Shown one piece after another: positions 24,773-38,037 of a DNA stretch of 64,000 nt. The translations under genes were made by a program, and so were the position numbers. Every line of letters starts with the position of its first letter. The stretch's first letter is position 1. A model generated the notes under the pieces. The model worked only from the letters and a program-made list of their open reading frames with translations, was not told the origin of the DNA and did no database searches. This DNA comes from Rhynochetos jubatus (taxonomy: Eukaryota; Chordata; Aves; Eurypygiformes; Rhynochetidae): NCBI GenBank assembly GCA_027574665.1, contig CM050654.1, positions 21,148,222 through 21,212,221 of the forward strand, given 5' to 3'.

Positions 24773-27700
24773 TTTGCTGTTGCAACTGCTACAACATAAA
24801 GTCAGATGAACTGATATTATGCTCTAATGTACTCTACATTCTCAGTTATTTCAAAAACACAGTTTATGAAAATGGTGCTAATTTTCTGGCAGAATAATAT
24901 TTTATGCCATAGTAGACACCTCATTTATAAGACACTGTACAAGAGGGATTTGAAAGTAATGTTTTTGTGCTTCACATGTCTTAATTTGTAGTGCAAGAAG
25001 CTTATGAGATTTGTATTTTTTCTGATAATACTTTCCTTCTGCTTTCTTTAAATTTTTACTGTGCCTTGGTTTAGAAATTTCAACTATTGCGTTTTGGTTT
25101 TGGTATTTTTATTCTTCTAATTTTAGTTTTAACTGAAACCACTTATCTTCTTATGGTGCACAAAGTAGGATTTGATTGCAATCTTAACAACAGCTTTTTA
25201 GATTTCTCATAAATTAAATAAAAAAAGGAACTGAATGTGAATTAATTTGTAAGTGTAGCCAAGTGACCTTATCAGCCAAGTGACCCTAGTGGTGCTTTGT
25301 AGAAAGATCATTATTATTATTATTCTCAATGTTTTTGCTGTTTAATATTCCACTGTGAGAAACAGAACTGTTCTCCCTGTTCCTACCACCGCAAAGTGAA
25401 TACCTCCTACCTTCTCCGACATTACCATAAAAACAATTTGCAAAGTGAATTGTATTCACCAGTGTGCATGGTCCATGCTTTTATTCTTCACTCTATGAAT
25501 ATAATTAAATTTAGCTCTCCAGACAGTAGACAGAAGAATAAATACTTTTAAGTGAACTGCACAGCTGTGTATCAAACCAGAAATGAAAAGACCATCTGAC
25601 TGAGAAATGTGTTGAAGAGTTTATGGTGAGAATTCCAGAATTCGTCTTCAAAACGAAGTGTCTGAAAACAACTTTCTTCATTTATGAAACTGGGCTTGTT
25701 CAATTTCTGATACAAATAGCAAATCTTCTTAGACTGGAGAAGTTCGATAAAACTAAATCAGACTTTGAAGACAGATACAACTATCATCTCAGAAGCTGCT
25801 GGACAATAGCTTGCTGGAGGTAAGGGAGGCTCTGGATGTCAACAGAATGTTCTGACAATAATCATCAGAAAAAAGGCCAACTTTCTCCTGCTCTAAAAGC
25901 AGGATTAGAAACCCTTTCAGTACAAGACTACATTTTTGTAAATAACATGGAAACAAGGAAAAGAATCTGGAAAATTATAGATCTGGGAAATAATGGTCTG
26001 TTTTAAATCCATGGGGCAATTGAAGTATATTCCTAGATAATTCTAAACCAAACACTGTTACTTTACTTAATGTTCTAGCTGTTGTCAAAGAGGATCTACA
26101 GTTCATTTTTAAAAACATGCAGGAAAGTAATTAACATTTTATGTTGATTTCTGGACATTTCTACACATTTGTAGCATTAGAGCATTTGAGAATTCCCTGG
26201 ATTCCAGTGGAGTAGGGAAAGTCAAGTATGCAAGTAATCTTTATGTGATCAGGGATGTCATTCCTATTCTTCTTGTGATTTCTTTTCAGGTTTTTATTAT
26301 CGTATTGCTGTAAAGGTGATGGTTTAAAAACTAACAAGAAGTCTCTGACACTATTATCTAGCTTATTAGGGCCAAACCTGAAAGGTACTACAGACAGTAA
26401 ACCTACTTTTTGTCAGTGATTGTAAGCATATTTGTAGAAATTAAGGTTATTTAATTTCATAAATAAATCATTTCTCACCAAAAACCCAGTGACCTCGAAC
26501 CATAAAATCACCCAAGCTACAAAGATGGTACGCAATGATTAGGGTTTACCTGGTTGGTCATTTCAAAGTAGCCAGTAAGATACACAAAACTGACAGCTGT
26601 CAAACTGAGAAATGACAAAGCGATTGAACTGAACTTAAACAGCTCAACCATAGTGATTTATTACTAGGATAATGATCCTTTAATATTTTTCTTTGTAGAA
26701 CTACCTAAGTATTCAGCATAGTGAAAGAAGCATTATATTGATACTTCAGGGAAAAAATGTCGCTGAGATTTCAGGCATCCTCTAGTGTGGGTATAAACAC
26801 GTGGGTTCAGGAGCACTGTTGCTGACTTGGGATGACTCAGTTTGTGTAAGGAGGAATCAGTGGTATTTTTCATTGGTGTATTTAATGTATTGTTTAAATG
26901 ATTCTCCACACCAAACTCCAGCTGAAGTGTCTTACCAAATTTTGCTGTAAAAGATATCATCAGCCACTGAGTAATATACTGTAATCGATATTATCTGTTC
27001 ATTCTTCATCTCTAGTTTTATGAGATTCTGTAGTTGCAGTTCCTGAGCTTTGCCTGCTGGATAAAGTCACATGTGAGTTAAAAAAAAAAACAACCACAAA
27101 CCACCCAAATTTATAATGACTTCTAAGATCACAACTTAACCATGTAGAACTATGTGAAAGATGATGCATACTCCAAAAAAAGCTAGAGAATGTTGTTAGA
27201 ATTGTTTGTCTCAGCCACAAGTTCACCAACTGTCTATAAGTAGTTCTCACCGTTTCTGTTTGCAGATAAAAATGTGATCATATGTTCCTTTCAAGATAAG
27301 CTACCACTGGTTTTAAGCACTGTGATTACTCCCTCCTCATTTTTCAAAACAGGATCTCGCTGTGTTGAATGCAACTCCTTGAGTTGTGAAATGCTCGCCA
27401 AGAACTTTTACAATCCAAAGATATTTTAGTCCTGACAACATGCGATGTGTGGTATGTCATTCAACCCCTCATGATAATGCAACAGGTTTGCCCGTATGTT
27501 GTAAATGGATCCGTTTGCTCCATTTACATTTTGTGTTCCTGCGGCTAGCTACTCTGAAGTTACTTCAGCTGGCAACACAACCAAGGCTTTTGTCTACCGG
27601 TTAATTTAAGACTCCTAATTACGTTTAAATCCAACACAGCACTTAGCTTCCAATCGCAATCTCTTAAGATATATTCTTCCCAGAAAAGTTAAGAATAGAT

Positions 27701-29590
27701 TTTTTTCAATTGTTTTCATTAAAATTTTGCAGCTTAAAATGAACAGGACTGAAATCATCACCATTCCTTACCCCACTTCCAAACATGTCCACAGTAAAAA
27801 ACAGAGGTGTTTCTACCATTGGAAGCTCCAGAGCAAACGGGGTTTGGCTGTTCTGAGTCAGGGTCACAAGGTTTCATATTTCCCTCCGCTCGGGCCTTGT
27901 AACACTTGGTAAACATTAGTCATATACGAGGCTTCTGCATGTTGCCCTTATCAGCGTGGCTGGAAGGAAAAGTAGCTTTTTTGGTAAACTGGAGAGGCTG
28001 AGCAGAGATTTGAATTTGGTATAAAGTCAGCATCAATCTCCTGAGGCCATTAGTACTGCTTGGCTTCTGCCAACTAGACTAGCAAATCGTTCCTGTTTCC
28101 TCTTGAACTTTGGTCTGCATATGGCAGGGCAGCGTGTTAACAGCTGAAGAAATGGACCAACCAGTGAAAACTGAAGTAGTTAGCTGAGTATGACTGTGCT
28201 GTTCCATGCTGGCTCTACAACTTGGCAGTGCCATCCATTGCCCACGTTTGAGGAGGTATATTAGGCATGCATTTAACAGTATTTGAGTTTATAAGATTAC
28301 ATGTGAACACACGTTTGTCACTGTCAGAAGCAGAAACTAAAATATTTTCAGTGAACTCCATTGCCAACTAAACAGAAACTGTAACTAAGCAACACAGAAA
28401 CACCACTGCAGTTATTCACGACTCGGAAACACGATTAACCAACGTCTGCCTCTCCCTCACCCCCCAACTAAAGTGTCTAAATGTTCTTGGCTGCTTTATT
28501 TCACTAATCTGCAGTATGTTATATCTCAAAATTTAAAAAGCCAATATGAAATTGAATCACCCTCACTACAGAAATTAGTAGAGCAGTTTGATAATGTTGA
28601 GTCCAGGCACAACATTTTCAAAAACTTAAAATAGTTTCACATGATTCTGTGGAGAAGAAGATAAGGAATAAATTGAAGAAATGCTTTTCAATTACATTTT
28701 TTCTTTATAAAACTGAAAGTGGATTTTTACTTAGAGATGTAGAAGGACACCTTTGCAGGCAAGGCCAGTGCTACTATCCCATCTGTGGCACAGTAGTACA
28801 TCTGCAGCATGCTGATTTTGGTCAACATGCAGTAACCATCACTTGAACCAGATCAAAAATACTCCTCAAGAATATAGTAGCATTGGCAATGTGACCTACT
28901 ATGACTTTAAGACAGTATGTTAGGCAAAACATTTCTCCTGGTGTTTCTCCATCCCTACTAATCCTGCTCCTTCTTCCATTTCTCTGGGTCTCGGTACATG
29001 AAGAAAGATAGCAGAGCTACTGTTCAACTCAGGCCTAATTAGCATTATACAGGAAGCAACTTTTCTGAAAGGCAGGATGGTATATGGACTGGTTTATACA
29101 CCTGAGGTGCATAGGCATTTATTGAGAAGTCAAAATTTTTCTGCACCTCTCAAGTATAGAGATCTAGATGGTCAATAAAGCATCTTCCATGAGAATGGCA
29201 TGCTAATTATCCCATGAGTCATTCCACATGAAATTAAATGTTTCTAGAGTCTGGACCAGTATTTCAGCTTCTGAAACTTGTCTCTAGACAAGTAGACATA
29301 CCTTTCAAGCTACAAGCCACCAGTGGGTTCATCAGGAATATCATAAGTTCACAACTCCACTGGAGAAAGTTGGGGGATACACCTGAAATATACTCCTGAG
29401 TCCAGAATTTAGGTAGAAATGAAGTTACCAACTTTGTGAGTGGCTGCCTTGGACGATGTGCAAAGTCCAAGTTAGAGAACTTCATAATGCCACTATTATG
29501 GGAATTCTGCAGGGTTGTATCTGTGAGGTGTTTTCTGTAATAGAACTTTTAAAAGAGCACAAGGTCATTAAAACTACGAAAGAAGTCTGG

Positions 29591-29621
29591 TTTGCTTTTC
29601 ATTGATTAAATGAAAAGCAAA
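29591..29621. repeat. Perfect 13-bp inverted repeat, 5-base loop
   Basis: TTTGCTTTTCATT (29591-29603) is followed after GATTA by its exact reverse complement (29609-29621). It is AT-rich and lacks the flanking signature of a transposon end. Confidence 0.9.
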
Positions 29622-32428
29622 TTAACTCGTGTGGAAATATACATATATTCACATATGGAAATGAGCAGTATGCAGCTACTGCTGAATTGTTGAGGGGCTC
29701 TGGTAGACATTTTGCATCTTCTTCAGATGTAAACATAAGATTTTTCAACTGAAAAAGAAATATGCCTTCACGTGTGACTATATTTCACCATCCTATTAAA
29801 ATGAGCACTTTGAAAGCAAAGACAATGTCTCTGCTTTCATCACTTTGTTGTGTATGAAGAATACTGTACCTCTTTTTCCCAAATTGTCAGGGTACAGAAA
29901 GACTATTCAAAAAATGTTCAAGTAAATCCTTCATTTGCCGTTATAATTAATTCTGGGACAAGTTATGGAGTTTTCATTTTTATGCCAATTTTTATCAGTT
30001 TCAGATTTCAAAAAGTAACTACATTTCTAAACCATAAATTAAAAAGGTCTGGTTTGGCCATCTAAAGAACTTGGTTTATGATTTTGACACAGACATTAAA
30101 AAGGTACGATTTTGAGTTTCACTGAAAAGGAACACATTTTTTATTTAAAAAAAAAACATAAACTTTTTAACCACTGGCAGTAACTATTTGAAATAGTTCT
30201 TTAAGAGACTGGACAACAGAATGAGACACCTGAGCTACCTTGGGCCTGGAAGCAATCTCACAACATTAGTGCTGACCTACATGTATTTTGATTAGCTCAC
30301 TGGGAGCCCCAGTGGTATCCAGCTATTCCGTTCTCTTCTGATAATGTATGTTCCTCAGGCATAGTAATTAACCTTACACAGGCCCTTCCCTTGTTATGGA
30401 CTAATCACATTTGTATGGGCTACACACATCATAGCACTGTACCCACTTACAGGGTGCTTTTATATCTGGGAGAGGACAACTCCTTTCTATGCTCCTTTTA
30501 GCCTTGTCATTGTATCTCTGTAGGACAGGTACCTAACATGATGGTTTCTAAAGGGTTCAGACAGACCTTCACAAGCTAACATCCCCCTAAATGTTATTAT
30601 AGACAAAAAAGAGCTTCAACAAAAGCAAACTAAAAAGGCTGTTTCTTGGCTGAGGTTGGAAAGAGCCTGCCAACAAGACAAGGAGCTCTCAGAATTGTAA
30701 ATGGTGCAAATGAGAAATAAAAGAATCATAAGCCCAGTGTTCTCCTCAGGCTGTTGTCCTCCCCCTTGGTTGCAGTCCAGCAGCTTTTCAGAGACTGCTT
30801 TTCAGGCCAATAGGAGTTCTCTTCCTCCTATCTTAACCAAGAGCTACGTTTAGGTTACAAATCATCCCATCAGCCAGAATGTTCTTCATGTCCCTGCAAC
30901 CTATGCCTGTGTCATTCAACAAGCTTGCGAAAAGAAGGTGTTACTCCTACTAGGCTTGAAAACATAAGAAATGTGAGATCTGGCAGATTTTCTGATACAG
31001 CCCAGAACCTGGATACTTGATATCCTGAGCCTGCTTTGAAAGAGAGCAAGGGAGATGTAGCAAAACATTTTTCAGCTCTTGTTCTCTACCAGACCAATCA
31101 ATAAAGAGTTTCAGAAGTTCCTACTTCTTTTCAAAATCTAACTTTTAAAGCCAAATGTCTTCTAGGTGTTAAGCCCTGACCAGATTTTTTATTTTCATTC
31201 TGGACCTCTTACCATGTGGGCTCTGAAAACACATTTACAGCTTGTATATACCTGGCAGGTATAGACAACAACATTTCACATGGTCTGAGTCCCCATCATC
31301 TGGATCTGAGACCTGTTTGGACTACTTCATGCTACTTTTTGGGCCACATGTGAAGAGCTTTCTGTTCATGGAAGTTAGAGCTCTGAGGAGAAACACTGCT
31401 GAGGTCTCACTCCCAGGGTGAATGAGGATGCAGTTACGATGCGCACCTTGAGATCACATCCTGTACCCCAGTAATGGCAGTTGTTTATTACCACACAGAT
31501 CTGAAAGAGACCAAATCCGAGTGGACGAAAGCAACTCTTCACAGGACTTATGCTGTGTTCTTGAGGGATCTTTTAATATAAACAGCAAATAAAATATGAT
31601 TTGATTCTCAGAGGAAATGACAAAATAAAAATGCCTTAACGGAACGACACATTTATACGTCCTTGCAAGTATGATAGGTGGGAGTCCTCCCTGAGTTACA
31701 GTACCAGAGCAAAGCCCACTACTTTTATAACAGCCTCCAAAAGATGTAGCTAACACGCTTGATCCCAGACTAGCCATAAAGAGTACATTTCTCTCATGTG
31801 GCGTTTCCTTCATTCAGAGTATTTCCCATGCCCCTGGCTCCATAGCCCTGATCCCTTTTTATCCTGTATTTCAAATATTTTATTGCAGACTTCCAGTTTG
31901 AAACTGTCATTTCGCCCATTTTCTGTCTTTCAGGCTGTTGGGGCACCTATGTTCCTGCAAACATGGATGAACCATTGCATCTTCTAGGGCTTTGTGACCT
32001 TGTAACAGTGGGTAAGTGTCCTGAAACTGCCCCTGCCCATCCATTTTATCTTCCAGCACAACGTTAAAATCTGCATTAGAATGTTTTGCTTGTCCAAACA
32101 ATATTTCTCCCTGAGTTCACTTATAGTTGCCAGTGTCAAAGATGCTGTTAAACTGTTTTAGGGATTTTCTCATGCATTACTGTTCTTTGAAATACCCTCA
32201 GAGAAGAAGGATAGTGGTTGTGTGTGTCATGAGGCTTCAGAAACCTTTTGTTTTTCATCTCAGTCTGCTGACCAATTAGAGATGAGTCACTTTATTACAG
32301 TATCCTGTTTCCCATTGCTTTATTTAGGTTAGCACCTACCTCTTCCGAAACAGAAGAAAAGGTTAATCACACAAACATGCTGGTACACAGATGAGGAATT
32401 AAACCAACGAGGAAATACAACCCAATGT

Positions 32429-32461
32429 TTTAGGTAGTAAAACAGTGGTTTACTACCTAAA
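32429..32461. repeat. Perfect 13-bp inverted repeat, 7-base loop
   Basis: TTTAGGTAGTAAA (32429-32441) and its exact reverse complement (32449-32461) flank ACAGTGG. It lies about 290 bases left of the solo LTR but outside its target-site duplication, so it is not part of that element. Confidence 0.9.
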
Positions 32462-32747
32462 GAGCTGTGTGCTAGGACTAGTTCCTGGGAAGACTCCCAC
32501 TTGCTCAGAGGGTGGTCAGCCCAGGCAGGGAGAGAAGGGTTCTGAACAGCACAAGGCTTCCTAAATTTAGCTGATAGCATTTTAAATGCTAATTTGAAGT
32601 TTCTAAAGAGTAAACTCAGTTTGGGAAAGCACAAAGGGAATTTAGTAATTGACATCAGATAAAGATGATAGGAGACAGTGTCCGTAGGAAGACCCTTATA
32701 AGTCTTGTGTCCTTTCCTTATGCATTCAGCCATTTAGAGTAAGAGAA

Positions 32748-33542
32748 TGTGCTGGGTTCAGTCAGGAAAGGGCTAACTCCCTTTACTCTGGTTGCCAAGA
32801 AACTATGTTGCTGGACAGTAAGTGAAAACATTGATAAGGCCTCAGCTGGTGCTGGGGATGGCTTGTACTGAACTCAAGGTCTTTTGTCCGCTTCGGATAC
32901 TGTAGCTGACCCAGACTAACCAAGGAAGTATTTCATCCCATAGTACGTCATGTTCCGGTCTCTTTGGGTGGGGAAGAGGGTCCGGTAGCCATTACTCTTC
33001 CCTTCTCTCTCTCTCCCTTACTCCCTTGCTCGTCTCTCCGGGCACTTGCTAACCCTCCTGTGTTAGCTGCTTTGCCAACTCCTGTGCTGGCTCATTCGTG
33101 TGGGAGCTGGTGGGTTGTTTTGAGTTTTCTGGCCGTGTTATCAGTGATAAGGTTTGCTCGGAATCTGCTGCGTAGGCTCCCGGGCTCCGGCCTTCAGGCC
33201 GCGGCTCTCGGGCTGCGATCGCTCTCGGGCTGTGGTTCTCGGGCTCTCTGGGTCTGATTTTCATCCCTCAACATCTGGGTGTGCATTGGTCAGTGGATGG
33301 TGGGAAATTGTATCATATTGTATATATTGTACTATATGTTTCATTTTCTACTATTTTAAGTATTTATTAGCAGTAGTACCTGTATGTATTGATTTAGATT
33401 TAATTAGTAAATAGTTCTTATCTCAATTTTACGAGCTTCCTTATTTCTTTTTCCTCCGATTCTTCCCCTCCACTGGAGGAGGGGAGGGGGATTTGTGAGA
33501 GCGGCTTCGTGGTATTTTGCTAGACGGAGTTAAACCACGACA
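32748..33542 (+). mobile_element. Solo LTR of an avian endogenous retrovirus (ERVL-like), with target-site duplication
   Basis: The element starts TGTGCTGGGTTCAG and ends TTAAACCACGACA, giving the TG...CA termini of an LTR about 795 bases long. The five bases GAGAA sit directly outside both ends (32743-32747 and 33543-33547), an exact target-site duplication. A 5-bp duplication is usual for ERVL-type elements; a shared A at the right edge leaves 6 bp formally possible. There is no internal retroviral sequence, so this is a solo LTR left by recombination between two LTRs. It contains a pyrimidine-rich run near 33000-33035, a CpG-bearing segment at about 33170-33250 with repeated CTCGGGCT words, and a small CCTCC/GGAGG stem near the 3' end. 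As an LTR it looks whole. Intact ends and an exact duplication suggest moderate or young age. Confidence 0.92.
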
Positions 33543-35116
33543 GAGAATAAAATTTTTTCAAGTGGGTTTCTGTATTATTTTCCAAAAGAAAATTAGAACT
33601 GCTACAGGGCCTCTTCATTTCTTTTGGGCAGGGGATCAAGTTGAAAAGCAAAAGGTTCCAGGAGCTTAGTGCCAACACCATGATTCCATATGAATAAATC
33701 AAGATTATGACAGCTACTCTGTAATAAGCACCTTTTCATGTTTATGTTCAATAAGTAAATGTATGAACCAGACACTGTTGAGAAAAGGCATGATGCACAG
33801 TTGATCATTGGCTGAAGTACATGATGGAAATTAATTGATTTTGGGGTTGAAATTAAGCTGAACAACTAAAAAGTGCATCCTTTTTTATTCTATTACTCTG
33901 ATTAACAGTACAGTGACGCAGTTAGAAGGCTGTGGTCAGCAGAATGATAGTCAGTAATTCTTATTACATAGATGGATGTTTTGTGTATAAAATTGATACT
34001 TCTTAAACCACTTTTAAAATCTATGCTGAAGCTTTTAATGACATTCAGGCTCCAAAGCAGCTCCCACACTCTCTCAGGATTGCCTTGCCACTACTGTCTT
34101 AAAGTGCTGTCCTCCTACAGAGGATCTGGTCAGCAACAGCAGCAGCTGTGGGAACAGTTCGTTCAGCATGCCAGACTGAAATTCATGTTTCAGGAATGTC
34201 TCCTAGGGGGGTTGAGCAATTCAGGCTGATTCGTAGTTAAAAGCCTTTCACTGTAACACAATTACCCTGCAGTAGAGAAGAGGAATGGTCGGCATTTGTT
34301 TGCTACAAATGTGCTTTGCAAAAACCACTATTACGTAATCCTTCTTCAGGTGAAACTTCCACTGACAATGGGACTTACCTCTGCTAGAATTACAGGCTGT
34401 TGGATTGGGAATATAAGGAATAAAATCAAAGTGATCAACAACATTTTATATGGGTTTCAAGATCCATTTGCTCAAAAATATTAGGATTTTTTTTCTGTCT
34501 GAAAGGTAGTAACTACCACTGTCCAGCAGGGTCCCAACAGTGCAAGGAAGTTGTGGTTTTGGGGCTGTTTAGAAAAGAATATACTTTATTTTTTCTGATT
34601 ATGATTGATTCTTATTATCATACAAAACACAGAAGGTCCTTGCAAAGAATATATCATCTGCCTTAGGCGGGTGGGGTACTCTCACCCACCAATTTACAGA
34701 TTTAACTGGCCTGTAGCCACCCAATTTGCACCTTCCATCTTACATTCTGCAGTTCTGGCTTAGTCTGAGTCATGGACTGAAAGAAGAGAGGAAACTGCCG
34801 CTGTCTGGCCAAACTGTCTTGCACGATGAGTGCTGTGTATCCCTCTGCCTCATGATTCCCACAGTCAAGTCCCAGCCTTCCAGCCCACCAGGGAACAAAA
34901 GCAAGGGTACCCAAACTTGGCTTCTTCAAGACTACATTTCTGCCTCCTGGTACGTGAGATGGAGGCTTGCAGAAAGAAAGCACGACAGAGGATTGTAGCA
35001 CATGTGCTAGGGAGAGTTGTGTGATACAGGGCAAGAAGAAGAGAGTGAGGGGTGACTTGGATGCTTTATAGGTTTTTTTATGATAGAGTCAGAGATTGTA
35101 ACAGTTATTAGAGCTT

Positions 35117-35152
35117 GGGGGGGGGGGGGAGGGAGGGGGGGGGGGGGGGGGG
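35117..35152. repeat. Long G-tract, potential G-quadruplex
   Basis: Thirty-six bases of which all but two are G (two A interruptions), followed by TTGGGGAGG. The flanks are purine-rich (AGACAGAAGAAAAAGG and similar). Such tracts can form G-quadruplexes and are often miscounted in sequencing, so the exact length is unsure. Confidence 0.95.
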
Positions 35153-37102
35153 TTGGGGAGGAAATAGGCCCAGACCACAAAGTTAGTTAAGGCACTTTTT
35201 TCCCACTCAGCTGAGATTTAAGCAATGGAAAGACAGAAGAAAAAGGAAAAAATAAGTGAGTGGTACAAGCGAAAAACTGGAGGGAAGAAACTCTGAGGGG
35301 TAGTGCAGGGAATGGGGGAAAGCTGTCTGGAGATTGGATCTCAAGACTTTCAGGTGTTCACTCAAAAGGCCCAGGGTACAGAAGGTGGTTTCTTATCTCA
35401 GGGCACCACACAAAACTGACATGTTAATGCTTTGTGCATGTACTCATCAGCCAGCAGTATGACAGTGAAGCACCTAGGCCAATGCACAAGTTGATTCTGC
35501 CAGATGTAAAGGAGTGAGCTGGACCAGTCAGATCTGCACAACCTCTTTGGCTTTGCAGGGATCACTATCTTAATTTTTGGCCTGACATGAACTCCCCCTG
35601 TCATGTAATTTGAGTGTGTGACATACAAAGGTCTATAGCTCAGTTGAAGGATTGTATAAGCCATATTGTCTGAAGAAGCAGTCTCATGCCAGCATAATTT
35701 TCCTCCTTTCCACACTTTCTTTTGCACTCCAGAACTGATATGCTTTCAAAAGTACATTTGGTAGAGGATTATACAGATGAGGTTGTCAGTGTGCAGAAAA
35801 GAGGCATTCATAGACTTGTCAGTCAAATCTGTAACCTGGACATGGGACAAAAAGACAATCTGATATGATAGCAAGGTTGCTGGTCTGGACAGAGGGAGAA
35901 GGCAGAACATGTAAAACAGAAGGAAAAGAGACTGAATTTTTGTAATGTTAAATTTGAGATGGTGATCCAGGTGACGTTTACAAGCACCATGCTCTTTTCT
36001 TCCAAGCTGCTACAGAATAATTGAATGGGTTAAGTTCAGTTATGCTACTGATACAAATGTCTTGTAGATAAACAAGAGAGGCTTCAAATCACAGTGCAAG
36101 CATGTGTAATCACTCCACAGGTACATGTGAGACTGCCATGACTTTAAATGCACTGGGAAGAGGTGATTTCAGGAAATATCTATCTGCCTTTGTGTAAGGG
36201 ATAAACAAGAGAAACACTAGAAATAGGGAAGAAATTAAGAAAATATGAAATACAGCCTGAAATAGCGCTAGAAGAGTGGTGGTCAGAAAAACTACCATAT
36301 ATTTTGTGCTGAAACCTGGTGATGCTACAGGCAAAAGAATTTGCTGCTTCTTGTTCAGATCCTTCTATAAGCACAAAATTAGATCTTCATACATTCTTCA
36401 GTGCAGCTCTCCACAGAGATCTCCTGCTCTTATCATGAGCTTCTTTTCCAACAGAAACAGTCTGCAGGGTCTCAAAACTCTGGATAACCACTTAGACCAA
36501 GAAGCAATAACAATAATGAATACCTTTTGTGTCCTTCAAAATGAGTCATGTTCAAAAGGTAAGAGGGATTTACTCATAATGGACAGGCAGTGATGATTCA
36601 GCAATCACATTTTCAACCGACTGTCAAACAAACTTCACTGAATGCATCTGTACTGAACTCATGGAAATCTACAAAGGGAGTTGTTTTTACATGACTGGAA
36701 GCAAACACATTACTCAGAACCAGAAGTGTAAAAGAGAGACTGATGAGCAGCCAAGTCTCCCAGCAGACAAGCCAAATAGATTTCCAAGCCCTCTTGAAGT
36801 TGTCTTTGCCTTCCTTCCTGGAAGAACATTTTCATAAGCAGTTATCCGGATTTCTTTTAAAGTAACGCGCTCCCATCATACAGCTCCAGGTCACTAATGC
36901 TAAATGCCCCAAACACACTGATACTCCATTCAGAAATACTTGAAAATGCATCAAATGTTAAAAATGTTCGATATTGCATAGTACCACGATTAGTTTATCA
37001 CAAGTTGTGTTCTGGTCTATCAGGAGGTTTGCATATGAAGATTTTTAGGAAATCCTTGAAGAGAAATAACATCTACTTTGTAGCACCTAGTGAAGGCTAG
37101 GC

Positions 37103-37144
37103 TTTATATATATATTTGATATTATTTTTTTATATATATATAAA
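37103..37144. repeat. AT-rich inverted repeat (TA-run palindrome)
   Basis: A TTTATATATATAT arm at 37103-37115 pairs exactly with the arm at 37132-37144, separated by a 16-base T-rich loop. It probably arose from TA microsatellite slippage. Confidence 0.8.
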
Positions 37145-38005
37145 ATACCCCTGCTACACCAATCTATTCCAAACAGCTATGGTCTCTCTTTTTGGAGTCC
37201 AGTTGATTTCAGAACGCCCACATGGATATTAATGTCTATTATGTATGTAGGACAGAAATTTAGAAGTCTCTGTGTAGATACAGAGAACTTTTGCCATCTA
37301 CTTTAGGAAGAGCTGGGTAGGACTCAAATGCCTGTGCTGCAGTTCTCTCTGAGAGTGAACCACCTCTACACACTTGGTATTCAGATGAAAATGATACATT
37401 TAAATCTATTGACACATTAACCGTTCTGTACATCCACCACTTTATACCTTGAAAATCAGTAACAGTTTGTGATTTTTTTTAAAGAAGCAGTACTTTTTCT
37501 TGAGACACAGGTCAAAGAAAACCATAAAGGGAATATGATATAAAAACATTCTGAAAAATAGTTCCAATGTGGATGGAACCATATAGACATGGCACTTGGT
37601 CAAGAATTTCTTAGAACCATCCAACTGAGAGGTTAGAGTTCAAAGGCTTTAACATTCAGATTTATTTCTGGCTGAACAAAATATGTAGTGTTGACTTCCT
37701 GCTGCTTAAAGTAAAAGGCATTGCTCAGATTCCACCAAAACAAATGGAAAATGGAGCCTAAGCAGGGTAGCATAAGACAGACCAGCCAGCTCCAGCACTT
37801 GTACATTTACTCTGTTTTTCTTATCCCATAGGGCGGAATACAACAAAATGTGTTTGTGTGTGTGTGTACCCATGCAGAAAGCTATGTGGAAGTATGTAAA
37901 TATATACCTGCACACAGTTATTCTTTACAATAAATAAATATAGTACACTTTGTTCTACATAGTAGCATTCAGGCTCTGGCTGCCAGACCAGAACATTTTG
38001 GGTGT

Positions 38006-38037
38006 ATGCATTGCTTGGAAAATGACAAGCAATGCAT
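38006..38037. repeat. Perfect 12-bp inverted repeat, 8-base loop
   Basis: ATGCATTGCTTG (38006-38017) and its exact reverse complement (38026-38037) flank GAAAATGA. The stem is too short for a microRNA precursor, and the pairing does not extend outwards. Confidence 0.9.

Larger units (their letters stand above)
24773..32747. other. Long AT-rich non-coding stretch
   Basis: About 8 kb in which no exon or known repeat family is convincing. Contents worth noting: a short ATT run at 25311-25325, a perfect TGACAGCTGTCA palindrome at 26591-26602, and two perfect 13-bp hairpins (29591-29621 and 32429-32461). Open frames here are at most 134 codons and show no motif. The segment around 28.9-31.4 kb has a more mixed base composition and could contain an old interspersed repeat that I cannot name. 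Confidence 0.5.

Noticed and set aside
32964-33414. Open frames of 86-97 codons inside the solo LTR
   Set aside because: They lie wholly inside LTR sequence, which has no gene; they are chance frames in its GC-rich centre.
38006-38037. The hairpin as a microRNA precursor
   Set aside because: The stem is only 12 bp with no extension. MicroRNA precursors need roughly 25-30 paired bases.
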